Source: Oopsacas minuta
Lineage: Eukaryota > Porifera > Hexactinellida > Lyssacinosida > Leucopsacidae
DNA length: 64,000 nucleotides
Direction of reading: 5' to 3'
Assembly: GCA_024704765.1 (NCBI GenBank)
Contig: JAKMXF010000298.1
Location: forward strand, 462,050 to 526,049
The position numbers were made by a program, and so were the translations under genes. This document shows positions 34,154 through 46,205 of this stretch, in pieces. Under the pieces are notes generated by a model that searched no databases, was not told the origin of the DNA, and saw only the letters and a list, made by a program, of their open reading frames with translations. Position 1 is the first letter of the stretch. Each line of letters starts with the position of its first letter.

Positions 34154-35828
34154 CTCTTGTAGAATACTAATGTTATACACAATACAATGATTCATACGCA
34201 TGGTGACAGTTGATCGCTAGTGCCACATTTTGCCCACCGACATTTTATGTTTCACGATCTGGTACGGATATCTCTGATAATTGGATAAAACACCTCTCAC
34301 GAAAATATTAGTCGATTCGAATTAGTCCGTGGATACATAATATTTCATTAAAATAGGTACAACCATAGGCTTCGGGATAGCCTGACTGAGGGGACGCTGT
34401 CTTCAAATTACATATAATTGTTAGTACTATGGTTATTGGAGAACGAAATGTCCGTTTAGTGACGTATACGGAGATAACTAATCCTGGAAATGACTCGAGC
34501 CCAAATAGATAATTATTGATTTTTCTAATGCAAGAAAACTGTCTCAAGTCTCAACATTACAATATTATTGCCCAAATAGAGGGAGAAGATTCACAACATA
34601 CATATAAGCTATATGGGTGTAATCAGAATTAATTCGTTATATCCGATTTGATTCAAACGACAGTTTTCTGTCAACGTATTCACGCATGTGAATAACATAG
34701 GTGCTAACTGCTAGCATGGCGTAACACCTATCCGTTAGGGATTCATTTCAAAATTCCGTTAAATGAACCAAAATGTACAGTTAAGGAACTAAACAACCGT
34801 GAAATTTACAAGGGCTACAGTGGATAGGATCCCTACATTTAGGATGTAAGATCTATCCTTGAGATTTCCTTAGGAACTGTTGAATTTCGCAGGTTTTTGT
34901 ACTGAAAAGGATGGCTAAAAGGAATTATACCCACCATGATAGTGGTAATTTCGTTGTGAATCACTGTTATACCGCCGAATTCCCAGAGAATTTTAAAATG
35001 ATGAGGTAAAAATCAGGGTGAGATTGCGTTCAATCCGTGAGACTTAACAAATATGCATACCCATGGGTGTGGAATGGGTACATGGGAATCCAATAGAAAT
35101 TTACAGTCTCATATGGAATTCATACCTACATTCAAAGAATAATTTACTTTCTAAGATTAAGTTTCCTCATCACTATCAACATTTTGTCCTTGTTTTGACT
35201 TCATCCTAATTGAATGCTTTTACAGATAATTTTGTTCACTTGAAATGCGATGTATTAGCGAACTTAGTGTGTTTGTGAACACACCAGATTCATATGGTGT
35301 ATATAGCCAGTATGGGGATCCAAATCAGGGCTCTGTCTATACTTACTGCAAAATCCTTGGTCTTTTTACGAAAAATTAATACTAATTCGTGCATCTCAGT
35401 CTTGTGAAGTACACTTTCCAACCTTCGTCACATACATCATTGGACAGAGCATAATTTCCCCTGGACACCAGAAAATTCCAAATTGTTTGAAATCATCTTT
35501 AGCTTATACAATTAAGGTGACATACCCTTTGTCCCAGGTGTCAATTGTGGCAGAGTGTCCCAATACCTTTGGCCAGGTAGTGTATATGGCATCAATATAT
35601 TCTATTTAAAATTATTATGAGGAATAATACTTTATACTTTAGAAGATACGTATATTTATACTTATACAAGACATAATTGTAAATAATTCTCTTCGTGACT
35701 TTCCCATGAAATATGATTCAGCCAAGACTACCTCACTACCGAGAACACTCCTACCGCGTTCTAAATTCAATCTAGGGATTCTAAAAACAATTAGATAGAT
35801 TACATCATAGCAAGCATTAAGTTCAAAA
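34154..35828. other. Gap between GT31 copy A and the GT31 fragment
   Basis: No credible coding exon on either strand, and no clear transposon ends found. Confidence 0.45.
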
Positions 35829-36018
35829 TCAGCACAATCTTCTACCATCCAACCATGCAGAGTGAATCCGTCTTAAATATATAGGAGTAGTATAGTGTTG
35901 TAACCAAGTAGTAGCATCAGTTATTTCCCAAGGGTATAATTCTTTCATCTTGTAAAAAACTAAGGTTGAGAGGAGCAACCTACGATGCTAATGAAGTATC
36001 TTCATTGTTCTAATGTAT
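35829..36018 (-). pseudogene. Decayed 3' fragment of a GT31 gene, copy A type
   Basis: Matches the last ~60 codons of copy A plus its first 3' flank (tgctgattttgaact). It has an in-frame TAG where copies have Trp in the SLGSWV motif, and a small deletion shifting the frame after IPLGNN. The reading resumes with ATTWLQ-like and ends DGRRLC. No upstream half is present, so it cannot make an enzyme. Confidence 0.88.
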
Positions 36019-36597
36019 AGTTTCCCATAGAACAATTAGTGGTAAGAGAAGAGCTAAAAATCTAGGAACCGAAGATTATATTTCGGAATATTATCTTAGG
36101 CCACCAACATATTCTATGTACCACAAGTCTAGTGGAAGATTATAGTTGGTGACAAAATCTTTGAAATCTTGGCTGCCAATGATGGATAATTCGCCTCTCC
36201 AAGTAAAAATGGCCAAATGATTCCCCTGTAACGGAATTGAACCGCTTGAGAGTATTACTTAGAATAGCCTATGCGTTCCTAATGGTAATTTTCGGCATCT
36301 TTGAGAAAGGTAATTTCTAGTAAGGTATCCGTTGGGGAAGATAATGAATTTTACCACTAATTAGCAAAAAAGAGAACTTGTTTGAAACATAGTAAATAGG
36401 TATATAAATACAGATGATTTCGTTCATGGTAAATTATTAATAAACAAAAATTTACAATTCCGAATATACGTATATATTACAATTTATTAGGCCTACAAGA
36501 AACCATAGGAGCGTCTCTCAGGGAATTCTATTAATATATGTTAATTTGGTAATTGAGCTAACTGAGCAATCAGTTTCAATAGCCGCTCAACTATAGC

Positions 36598-36710
36598 ATA
36601 GTACAGTTTGTCATACAAAAACCCCATGCCCTCATTCCAAAAGGTGACTTTCATTAGGCCTACAAATGACCTTTCCTCGAACATAGAAAAGCTAATACAC
36701 AAAATTTATA
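36598..36710. repeat. Dispersed repeat, second copy at 55197-55310
   Basis: Shared words in the same order: agtacagttt, cccat.ccctcattc, aaaaggtgactttcattagg, atgacctttcctcgaacata, aagctaatacacaaaat. About 110 bp with few differences, so a fairly recent duplicate or transposon copy. Confidence 0.8.
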
Positions 36711-36800
36711 GTATGCATAAATGTCCGAATTTATAGTATGCATCTGTCCGACTGAAGTATGCATTTATCCGAATTTTTTAATATGTATTTGTCCGACATT
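36705..36800. repeat. Degenerate tandem repeat with TGTCCGA words
   Basis: Four units of about 25 bp combining 'tatgcat' or 'tatgtat' with 'tgtccga', 'tatccga' or similar. A reversed copy of the word ('gtcggacaaatgcatg') lies at about 37131-37147. Confidence 0.6.
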
Positions 36801-37690
36801 TTCTCGTATTATTGATTATTCCTGCTGAAAATTGGGGATTGGGATTTTTTTCGCATTTTTTCTGGGGGAATTGACTTCCCATGATTTCTATTCAAATTTA
36901 GCGGCGATTTGATCGTTTCTATTGCCGCATTTAACTAGATGGACTGCAAATGTTGTAAATATGGCCCTGATTCAGAAGATCTTCATCACTACAAATCACA
37001 GGATAGGATTTACTGTCATTAGTTACTGGTATTTTCGTCGTACAGTTTCTGGCTTTCATTCTCACTTTATACTGAGCCTGAGGCTTTTACCTGCAGCTAG
37101 TTTCTTCCTGTTTCCTTCATTCAAGCCTTCTGTCGGACAAATGCATGCGTCCCTGATATTTCCAGCAAATAGAAATATTATAAAGATCTGAAATGTATAA
37201 ATCTCCACAAAAAGTATAGCAATTAAAAAATAATGGTAAATGCCTTGACATCACGATTTTGGCAAAATAGATACTCATCATGGGATTATTACCTCATCAC
37301 ATAGGCTAATGTGCATAAGGGACGATACACATGTGCATAAAATGCAAATTGTGGATACTAGAGGATAGCAAATACATTATCATCGGTGCATTTGAAACCA
37401 TTAAATATCGGAAATGACAGAAATGCAAGCCCTAAGTCAAACTCAATTGAATATTCAACCATTTTTACCCTACCAATACCGCTAACCTTTGATGACAAAC
37501 TTTCTTCTGTGTATAGTCAACAACTCTCTCAAGGATTTCTATTACCACCACCTCTCGTACCAGAACAGCAAAAAGTGTGCCCAAGGTTATCTATTCAATA
37601 GAGAAGATGAATTATCACATGAGAGAATTCTCATAATATTGTATTTAGAAAATGATATTTTAGAGTATAAAGATCATAAAGGTTGTATAT

Positions 37691-37752
37691 TACCGTCCAA
37701 ATTGTGTATTGCCAAGTTCTCAACTTGGCTGATGCAATTTGGACGGTAAATA
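37691..37752. repeat. Long hairpin
   Basis: Arms ttaccgtccaaattg and caatttggacggtaa, with inner arms gccaagtt and aacttggc. Nearly the whole 60-bp unit folds back on itself. No gene association. Confidence 0.75.
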
Positions 37753-38877
37753 CGTATATGCTATGCTTTAGGACTGCATTTATTTTAGGACATATTCAAT
37801 TCCAGGTTTAATGGACCCTGCCGCTGTATAGCAGTGTTTGAAGGACGAAACAACCTAATACTTAACATAAACAACCGCTATTTTATACGTTATGGATTGT
37901 TTTACGAATACAGTGAGCTGGTGACTAAGTCCAGAACTGCATTACATGGATATTTATGGTAATTCGTAAAGGACGTTCACACTTGAAAGTTTAATTGGGA
38001 TATGGGGGTTATCAGGAGATTCTCCGTACCGACTTCCCACACTTATACTCTATTTGATCCGGCCTGACCAAAAACAACACTGGCTTAGGGGGGGGTTACT
38101 CAGGAGATGCTTGACCCATAGCCTGCCTGGTGGTGGATCCTTTAAGAGTACCTGTTACTTCATGATGATTCATTTGCTTAGTTGCTTAGAAATAAGTTGT
38201 CACGTCTTTCACTTCTTTAAAAAACTGTGTGCATGAGCATTGTAATACAGCTGTCTTCATAGAACTTACCTTGTAGATGACTCATAAGTTATAGATTCAC
38301 TCAGTACTTAACTAATGGTGTCAGGCTATAACTTTAATAATTATCATAATTATTAGTTCGTAATTTCTGTATTACATCTAGTTAACATCACATACTTGCA
38401 GCTAACATATATTCACAGTTTCGTGAGCACATAATTTGTCCTATAACACTGTGAACAAATTTAGTTATACCTGAATATACCGATTATAACTAACTCATTG
38501 TGATGTTAAACACCCTGGCAAAAAGTTACTTATTCTGATAGAAAATTAAGAGGTAGAAAATGTTAAAATTATTTAGAACAACTGTCATAATTTAGCTGCT
38601 TACTAGTATTTGTTTAAACCTGTGGTATGAGTTTGTTCTAAAGTGATATTTCACACAATTTAGCCAATTGGGGGTTATATAATATGAGCCTTTAGCTCGT
38701 CGTTTTTGCGATGAACTCGGCGCATTGCGCCTCGAGGTATCCATCAGTCTCCAAATTGACGGCCCCTTTGTGTAATAATTATAATATTGATATATTTAGA
38801 ACAATGTAATTCACAAATATACGTATATGGCATTATATTTTTGAATTATAAGTAATATATATTAAAATATGCCAAAA

Positions 38878-38965
38878 TATGTTTTCAATATGTTCTCAGG
38901 GGTAATTTGGTACGCACACATGGATTTATCATATTTTCACACCTTTATATATATATATATATTTC
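38878..38965. repeat. TCATATGA dispersed repeat, copy 3 (partial)
   Basis: Shows 'caatatgttctcaggggtaa', 'atggatttatcat' and 'attttcacaccttt', followed by a (ta)n run. Confidence 0.55.
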
Positions 38966-39749
38966 AATAAGATGCTATACTTCGTTACAACGTTTAACCA
39001 GGGATAATCTTGCATACATATTCTAATTTGACATCAATTTTATATTACTGATTATCATATAATCAGTGTCATCGTACCTCCTCTCTAATTTCGCTCCACT
39101 TCGCTCCAGGTTTTCACACTTGGCTTATACTTCTAATAATATTAATGCTATGGTTCAACGACTAATTAATTATTGTACATTGAGAGAAACATGACTCATA
39201 GCTTGAGCTGCACTACTTGTCTGTCGACTGGTCATTTTCAGTGCAATAATGAGATGCTCTAATGGCATGGACGATTTGCGACATCCGTCCGTCTGTAGAT
39301 TTTACAGAAATTGTAAAATATATTAGTGCAGCTCATATTATTACAGAGTTGTGGATTTGATGTATATTTCCATTCAAATCAAATCATGCAAATTCAAAGA
39401 AATCATCAAATCCTAATCAAATCCTTTCAAATTTTTGATATTTTGCAAAAAAAGTATCTATAGATCATTACATATGTTCACTTTGAATGAAAGATTCATT
39501 ATTTACCATACTATAAGGATTTAAATAATGGCATATTTTAACAAATAAATGCTTACCAAACACACATTTTCAAACATTCCTGAATTTTTAGCATAGATAT
39601 AATGGTTGATAAATATATTGTTGTACAAATATGCAATACATTTATTCTGGCAAAAATGCACCGCTTCTTTAATATTGACTCTACACGTAAATACCTTATC
39701 TCCGACCGCATCCCGGGTCCAAATTCACAAGAAGTTGGCACGCCTTATA

Positions 39750-39985
39750 TTAGAGTATGCTATGATTAATCATATTTTCACACATAGAAATTTGGTTTCA
39801 ACGCTTAGGCAGGGCAATAAAGATTCCAATTTTTACATTTTCAAACCTAGATTTCTCTATAATTTATCATATGATTAATCATTTTCCCCACATTTTTGCA
39901 AATATGCCTACGTATTTCAAAAGTTTGAAATCTCGTTTCAACGACTTCTCAGTTGTCAGTTGTGTTGTCAGAGATACATGGATGT
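39750..39985. repeat. TCATATGA dispersed repeat, copy 4
   Basis: Contains 'atgattaatcatattttcac', a 'tttatcatatgattaatca' word, and a second block with 'ctcgtttcaacgacttctc'. Confidence 0.6.
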
Positions 39986-40094
39986 AACGCTACTACCACG
40001 AGTAAACTTCGTCTATCGACTCGATATTTTAATATTTTGTTCGAATTAAGATGAACTGAATTATTTTACTCAGTATGCATACAGTGACGGTATC

Positions 40095-40250
40095 GAGGGG
40101 GGAAACGGGGCATTTGCCCCAGATTTGAAATTTTCCGGTTTTGTCAGATCCTCAGACCACCACTGCCTATGATATAATTAGATTTTTCCCCTGGTTTGAA
40201 ATCTTGGCTCCGGGCTTGCTCCAGGTATGCAAAATCATGGGGCCGCCCTT
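40095..40250. repeat. Dispersed repeat, inverted copy of 9769-9905
   Basis: Contains 'ggggcatttgcccc', 'gatcctcagaccaccactgc' and 'tatgcaaaatcatgggg', the reverse order of the 9.8 kb copy. Not coding. Confidence 0.6.
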
Positions 40251-40496
40251 GTATACATACATCCGGCCACACGTGATACAAATTTACATTTGGTTATCTG
40301 GCCGCACCGAGGGCCCTTTCATGTCGGACGCGAACTGAAAACCTAGTTTGCAGAACTCTAGTATGAGTGCAGTGTATCCAGTACATGCACTAGTTGTATT
40401 ATCCTCAGTAACAGTACATAAATATATTGACTATTGAAGGGAAGGGACAATTCAGTATATACATAATTTAATGAAATATTATACAAATGTTCCTTG

Positions 40497-41411
40497 TCAG
40501 CACAATCTTTTATAATCTAACCATGTAGAGTAAATTTGTCTTAAATTTGTAGGATTAATATAGTGTACTAACCAATTTGTAGGATTACAGTCATTGCCAA
40601 AGGGCACAATTCTTTCATCGTGTACATACTTAATGTTGAGGGGAGCAACCCAGGATCCTAGAGAGGTATCTTCATTGTTGTAATGCATTAATTTGTCTGA
40701 ATTATATGATAGGTACTTTACAATATCTTGAGTTAGTATGTATCCAACACCAGTAGGAAAGTCCAAATAGTGATTGCAGAGGAACCAACCAAACTCAGCC
40801 CATTTGCCTATGGTATGTGGGACAGATAGATGATAAACATTCCCCAGCAACAATTTATTACTAGCTTTAATCTCATTGGTAAGAACTTGATATAAGTTGT
40901 CAATAACAACATAACTATCATCATCAGTCTTAAGATAATAGACAGCATCTATGTGTTTGTCTGCCCATGTGAAAGCTTGCAACACTTTCCTGAATAACTT
41001 AGTGTATACCTCTTCTACACCATCTAACATTATAATATCTCCAAATGTATCTCTTTCCTTTAGAACTAATGACAAATCTGATTGAGATACTCGTTTATTT
41101 CCTATTGCAAATGAATATTTGATAGAATCATAGTTGCTGACTGTTTTCCCCCATGTATTTCTGATGGCGTCCCTCTGAGGATAATTGAGTGGAGCACTGA
41201 CTACGATTATGTAAAGAAGGTAAGGCTTCGGTTTTGATACGGTGATATTTTCTATAATTTCTGTAACTTTTTCAGGAACTTCTGCAACATTTGGTTCGCA
41301 ATTCGTATCCCTAAAGCCAGAATTTTTCAATTCCTGTGACAATATGAACAGTGTTTGTATTGCGGTAATACTAATCAGTATGACTAGATATTTCTGGCTT
41401 TGGATAATCAT
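40497..41411 (-). CDS. GT31 beta-1,3-galactosyltransferase-like protein, copy B
   Basis: 304 residues, one exon, same architecture as copy A: membrane anchor about 8-24, stem (about 25-60) unlike that of A, then the shared catalytic core with RDAIRNTWG, TDDDSYV, FPTGVGYILT and NEDTSLGSWV. The C-terminal third is of the NVYHLSVPHT/NIKYVHDERI type, as in copies C and D. In the core it differs from the others by Phe for Ser before RKVLQAF. Intact; expected in the Golgi. It lies head to head with copy C (starts about 3.9 kb apart), forming an inverted pair. Confidence 0.92.
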   Translation of the reverse strand: MIIQSQKYLVILISITAIQTLFILSQELKNSGFRDTNCEPNVAEVPEKVTEIIENITVSKPKPYLLYIIVVSAPLNYPQRDAIRNTWGKTVSNYDSIKYSFAIGNKRVSQSDLSLVLKERDTFGDIIMLDGVEEVYTKLFRKVLQAFTWADKHIDAVYYLKTDDDSYVVIDNLYQVLTNEIKASNKLLLGNVYHLSVPHTIGKWAEFGWFLCNHYLDFPTGVGYILTQDIVKYLSYNSDKLMHYNNEDTSLGSWVAPLNIKYVHDERIVPFGNDCNPTNWLVHYINPTNLRQIYSTWLDYKRLC

Positions 41412-43457
41412 CTCTTGTTCATTCTAAGTTTAATAGAATACAATAAATACGATATTTTAGTTAATGATATTCCAGCCCCGGCGGATCTAGGACATGGTTC
41501 TGTAAAGTGGGGTATTCTGGCCGTATGCAGCCTGAAGGGACAATTTATGCGATCTGATACCTCAATGTAGATTTGTATCATATGTGGTGAGTAATACTCA
41601 TCATTTATACTGAGAAGATATTTAAATAATTTGAAATTTGAGAGAAAGCATTTTCTATTTAAATACAAATATATGTAACTCTATTTGCAGCACTGATGTA
41701 AGCTCTTGACATTAATGTGGTCTGAAGAAATGATATTATTGCCTAGTCCAAATGAAATTCATTGTTAGTTATTGGAACATTGTATGGTATATCAGATAAA
41801 TCTCTTATTGGATCAAATCGAATTTCACTGAGTGATTGATGAAGCAGTCAACTATACCCTACAATATATATTCTTTAATACTAAAGAATATTAGCCAGCA
41901 CATACTGTATATGTATTAACTCTCAAATCTTATAAATCCAGCATGGCATAAATTATGGCTTTTTATTCAAAGAACTATTAATTCGATGCCATTGATAACA
42001 TTGTAGTTGATCATAAAGAATTGCAACTGGCGTCACGAACAGGGTTCCCTCTAACTTTCGGGGGCAGCACATCTGACAGTGGTGTTGTCAAAATTCCGGG
42101 GGGTACAAGCAAAATCCGCGTAGGGAGTCGAACATTTTCATGGAAAATTCCAGGGGGAATACCCCTCGGATTCCTTATAGGGAGCACTAGTCACAAATCC
42201 AACTTTAAATAGATTGTCATATTTTGTAACATGACCACACCCAAGTCGATTTGTCGTTCAGGTTTTGTCATGTTTGGCCATGTTTGGACACATTTGTCCT
42301 AAATAGCGATAGAAGATCAACATGACTAAAAGATGACGTAAATATTAATGGGGCTGAGTTTGATCATACGACCACAGGTTGGGAAACCTTGATCTAGAAT
42401 ACTTTTAAAACGATTCCAACCGAATTCACACCAATATTTGCAAAAATATATATATATGCACACTGTGTTTCTAAATATAAATTAATGCTATCATGTTTGG
42501 TCCCGAGAATCTTTCATAAATGCAACAAACCGAAATGACCATATATGGAGATGAATTTTAATTGCGTTCTTGTGATTGAAGTTTTTGGAAATAATCCTCA
42601 CAAGCACATGTTTCCGACTACATAATGAGATGCAGTAGAAACATGTAGAATACTTTCACATATGAATGTGTGAAGATACTTAAGTAACAACAATTTTCGT
42701 GAGGGAAAGAATATCATTGATTATCAGGAAATTCATTATACAATACTTTGCTTAACGAAGAGTAGTATAACTTAAGCGATAGTCAAGATTTTGAAGCTAT
42801 TGCATGGTGAAAGGTGGATAAATATTTTGCATATTAAAGTGTGTCCCAGTTATTGTAGGCAATGGCCTAGTGGTGTAGTGGTGTCCAAGCTTACTAGGGG
42901 TGTTTATGCACATGCCATATTGACTTCTTTCATTCTTCTTATATAAATGTTTGGCAGGCCTAGAAACAATATATAACAAGGAAGCCTATTATTCTCTTCT
43001 GTTTACAAAGCTTCTTGCAGTAAATTGGGTTTCTGTATTGATATTTTGTTAGATGAATTATACTGCAGATAACCGGTTGATCGATTTATTGAACCACGTC
43101 GTTTGACCATCCCTTAATTGGTTAATGCTGCATGATTAAAACAAAGAATCTTTTCAATCATTTCAACATATTATACACATCGCTTGTTAGCAGCTCTTTT
43201 CATGATTTATTTGAGGATGGACCCCAATTATGAAGGGCCCCCATGGCCTACTTAATACACTACCGTGTATGTTACCCAAAAGCAGGATGTGTATCCAATC
43301 CTATCGATCAGATATTTAGCATCTATATCGAGATTTCAGCAATCGATACTTTTCCTTAATAATCCAATCAATATCAACAATCGAGAAATTCATCGATTTT
43401 TTCATCGATAGTTATCGAATATTTAGTGTATTCTTTTGAATTTAATCTAGTTTCTAG

Positions 43458-44003
43458 CAGGGATGCTAATCCAAACTGATATTTGAATTCCAATTGAGAT
43501 TCCCATTAATTCGATCATATTTCTATTGTGTTTTCATCGATTTTTTCATCATTATTTATGTCCAATCATATTATTTCATTTTGAGTACTAATTTCAGTAC
43601 AGTAGCCTGTCTGTGAATTTATCTCCCAAAACAGTACATCTGCATGACATTTTCGCCCAGCAATTAGCCCGCCAAACAAAATTTACTGGAGAAACATGGT
43701 TCATTTATTCCTAAGTATTCCCAATTGGTAACTTATGACAATTCATACGGTAACCTGAGACTGGGGAGTTGCGCAAAGCAGCGAATGAAAATGAGAGTAT
43801 TTCCCGACCGGCTTCAAAGCCTCGCGTGCAACTTTGCTTGTAAGTTGATTTTCAGAAAATTTTCATCTAATAATTTCGAAATTATCGATGAAAATTCATA
43901 GATAAATATCGAAATCGGCTAATATTAGAAACAATCCAATCGATATGAAATGTGCCAATCGACAATCGATAATTGTCTTGCTTAGATTGGATTAGTATCC
44001 CTG
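43458..44003. mobile_element. hAT-like non-autonomous element
   Basis: Ends cagggatgctaatccaa and, reversed, cagggatactaatccaa (one difference in 17). The inside has several atcgat-rich words near the ends. About 546 bp without a recognisable transposase. No convincing 8-bp duplication. Confidence 0.65.
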
Positions 44004-44302
44004 CCGAGCAGGCTTCGATAAAGAAGGCCGAATGGACGTCGGTTTTACCCCATACCTTGAGAATTATACAGATAGAGCCTAGGTGTGTATTAGTGACCTA
44101 TAAGAATATGATATCAAAATATGCATTTCAATTGTCCAAATATGATTTCTCATCATGCGGTCTCGCAAAGCTATTTTTAACACCTGAAGTACTACGTGAT
44201 GACAGAGGCAAAGTAATGAATTTGAAAACAATGGTTGGTATGAATGTAAACAAATTCTTGTGTTGCTAAGGAAAAGTATTTCCGTGTGTTGACTGTTGAA
44301 GC

Positions 44303-44760
44303 TACAGTAAAACCTCCAAAAGTGAACACCTCCAAAATATGAACACTTTTTCTTGGTCCCAAATTTTTCCCATTGTTTTACATAGTGGTCACCCCTTTAG
44401 AATGTGAACACCTCTGAAAAGTGAAATGTGAAATGTGAACACTTAATTTGATCCCAAATGTCTAAATTGCATAGGATATGACCTCTTAAAAGTGAACATC
44501 TGTTTATCTACCAGATTTTTGACTACGCTGTCAGCTTTGTTATCACACTAGTTATGAAAGCAGGGATGTTTGATGATGTAGCTTCACAATATACTAGAGG
44601 CTTCCTCATACAATGGGCAGAAGAGACAACATATTTGGCTGTACAATGCTTTCACACATTTTACTACTACTGTTTGTCGAAAATACACTTTATGATAAAT
44701 CATGAAAAGTGAACATTTTTCCGGTCCGCTGGGTATTCACCTTCTGGAAGTTTTACTATA
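44303..44760. mobile_element. Pogo/mariner-like element with CAGTAAAACCTCC ends
   Basis: Left end ta-cagtaaaacctccaaaag; right end reversed tatagtaaaacttccagaag. 'agtgaacacctcc' and 'aagtgaaca' recur inside. TA flanks are consistent with the mariner superfamily. About 455 bp, no intact transposase. Confidence 0.7.
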
Positions 44761-45311
44761 TAACTAAAACTTTTTCAATAAATGGTTTATATATTAGTTG
44801 GAATCGAAGTATTCTAGATATTTCCGCAAAAATTTTAGATATAACGGTAGCTGCAATCCTTTATGATCAAATAGAATGAAATTAATTCCGCGGATAGTAT
44901 TCACATAATCGTTTACTTAAAAAGCCATGCTTGACATAATTATAATATTTGAGAGTCTAGACGATATTGGCTAATATTCTTTCTTTGAAATATTGTAAGG
45001 TTAAGTGTAATTACCGCCGACTGTTTAACAATATTTTAAAATTGATTGGGACAATTACATCTAACTAGAGGTTTATCTTACAATTGTGAACTTATACCAG
45101 AAAAACAAGAGTGTCAGAGACGGATAAGGAGACTTCACAAGTCGCGAAGGACAAAAAACGAAGGGTACTTGTATAATTGAAGATCACATTTTTTTAATAG
45201 GATTCACGTGACGTGATATACTAGATCTTCCCCTGAACTCAGGTTATCATTAATTAACGTGTCGTATTCATTGAATTCTATTATAAGTTTAGTATACACT
45301 ACAATCTAGAG

Positions 45312-46205
45312 ATGATTATCCAAATCCAGAAATTTCTAGTCATCCTGATGGGTATTACTGCAATACAAACTTTGTTTATTGTGTTAAAGGATTTGAATTA
45401 TTCTGACTTTAGGGATACAATTTGTCAACCAAAAATTACAGAACTTCCTGAAAGTTCTAACGTATCAAAACCGAAGCCTTACCTTCTTTACATAATCATA
45501 GTCAGTGCTCCACTCAATTACCCACAGAGAGATGCTATTAGAAATACATGGGGGAAAACAGTCAGCAACTATGATTCTATCAAATATTCATTTGCAATAG
45601 GAAATAAACGAGTATCTCAATCAGATTTGTCATTAGTTCTAAAGGAAAGAGATACATTTGGAGATATTATAATGTTAGATGGTGTAGAAGAGGTATACAC
45701 TAAGTTATCCAGGAAAGTGTTACAAGCTTTCACATGGGCAGACAAACACATAGATGCTGTCTATTATCTTAAGACTGATGATGATAGTTATGTTGTTATT
45801 GACAACTTATATCAAGTTCTTACCAATGAGATTAAAGCTAGTAATAAATTGTTGCTGGGGAATGTTTATCATCTATCTGTCCCACATACCATAGGCAAAT
45901 GGGCTGAGTTTGGTTGGTTCCTCTGCAATCACTATTTGGACTTTCCTACTGGTGTTGGATACATACTAACTCAAGATATTGTAAAGTACCTATCATATAA
46001 TTCAGACAAATTAATGCATTACAACAATGAAGATACCTCTTTAGGATCCTGGGTTGCTCCCCTCAACATTAAGTATGTACACGATGAAAGAATTGTGCCC
46101 TTTGGCAATGACTGTAATCCTACAAATTGGATAGTACACTATATTAATCCTACAAATTTAAGACAAATTTACTCTACATGGTTAGATTATAGACTATTGT
46201 GTTGA
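45312..46205 (+). CDS. GT31 beta-1,3-galactosyltransferase-like protein, copy C
   Basis: 297 residues, one exon, intact. Membrane anchor about 8-22 (LVILMGITAIQTLFIVL), a short stem with possible N-glycosylation at NYS/NVS, then the core: RDAIRNTWG, FAIGNK, KTDDDSYV, FPTGVGYILT and NEDTSLGSWV. The C-terminal third is almost the same as copy B (CNPTNWIVHYINPTNLRQIY), ending DYRLLC. Expected Golgi enzyme; substrate unknown. Its DNA from the first motif to about the end is nearly the same as in B and D, unlike the stem. Confidence 0.92.
   Translation: MIIQIQKFLVILMGITAIQTLFIVLKDLNYSDFRDTICQPKITELPESSNVSKPKPYLLYIIIVSAPLNYPQRDAIRNTWGKTVSNYDSIKYSFAIGNKRVSQSDLSLVLKERDTFGDIIMLDGVEEVYTKLSRKVLQAFTWADKHIDAVYYLKTDDDSYVVIDNLYQVLTNEIKASNKLLLGNVYHLSVPHTIGKWAEFGWFLCNHYLDFPTGVGYILTQDIVKYLSYNSDKLMHYNNEDTSLGSWVAPLNIKYVHDERIVPFGNDCNPTNWIVHYINPTNLRQIYSTWLDYRLLC

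Larger units (their letters stand above)
36019..40496. other. Gene-free, repeat-bearing stretch between GT31 fragment and copy B
   Basis: Contains the 36600-36710 repeat (second copy 55197-55310), short 'tgtccga' tandem words (36705-36800), the hairpin at 37691-37752 and dispersed repeats at 38878-38965, 39750-39985 and 40095-40250. Open frames of 60-98 codons here look random. Confidence 0.5.
41412..45311. other. Divergent region between GT31 copies B (-) and C (+)
   Basis: Must carry both promoters. It holds the hAT-like element at 43458-44003 and the CAGTAAAACCTCC element at 44303-44760. Immediate upstream sequences of B and C are partly alike (both have a gaattctatt/attctatt-type stretch before the start). 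No other gene found. Confidence 0.5.

Noticed and set aside
43973..44269. 98-codon plus-strand frame
   Set aside because: Begins in the hAT-like element end and resembles no family; probably chance.
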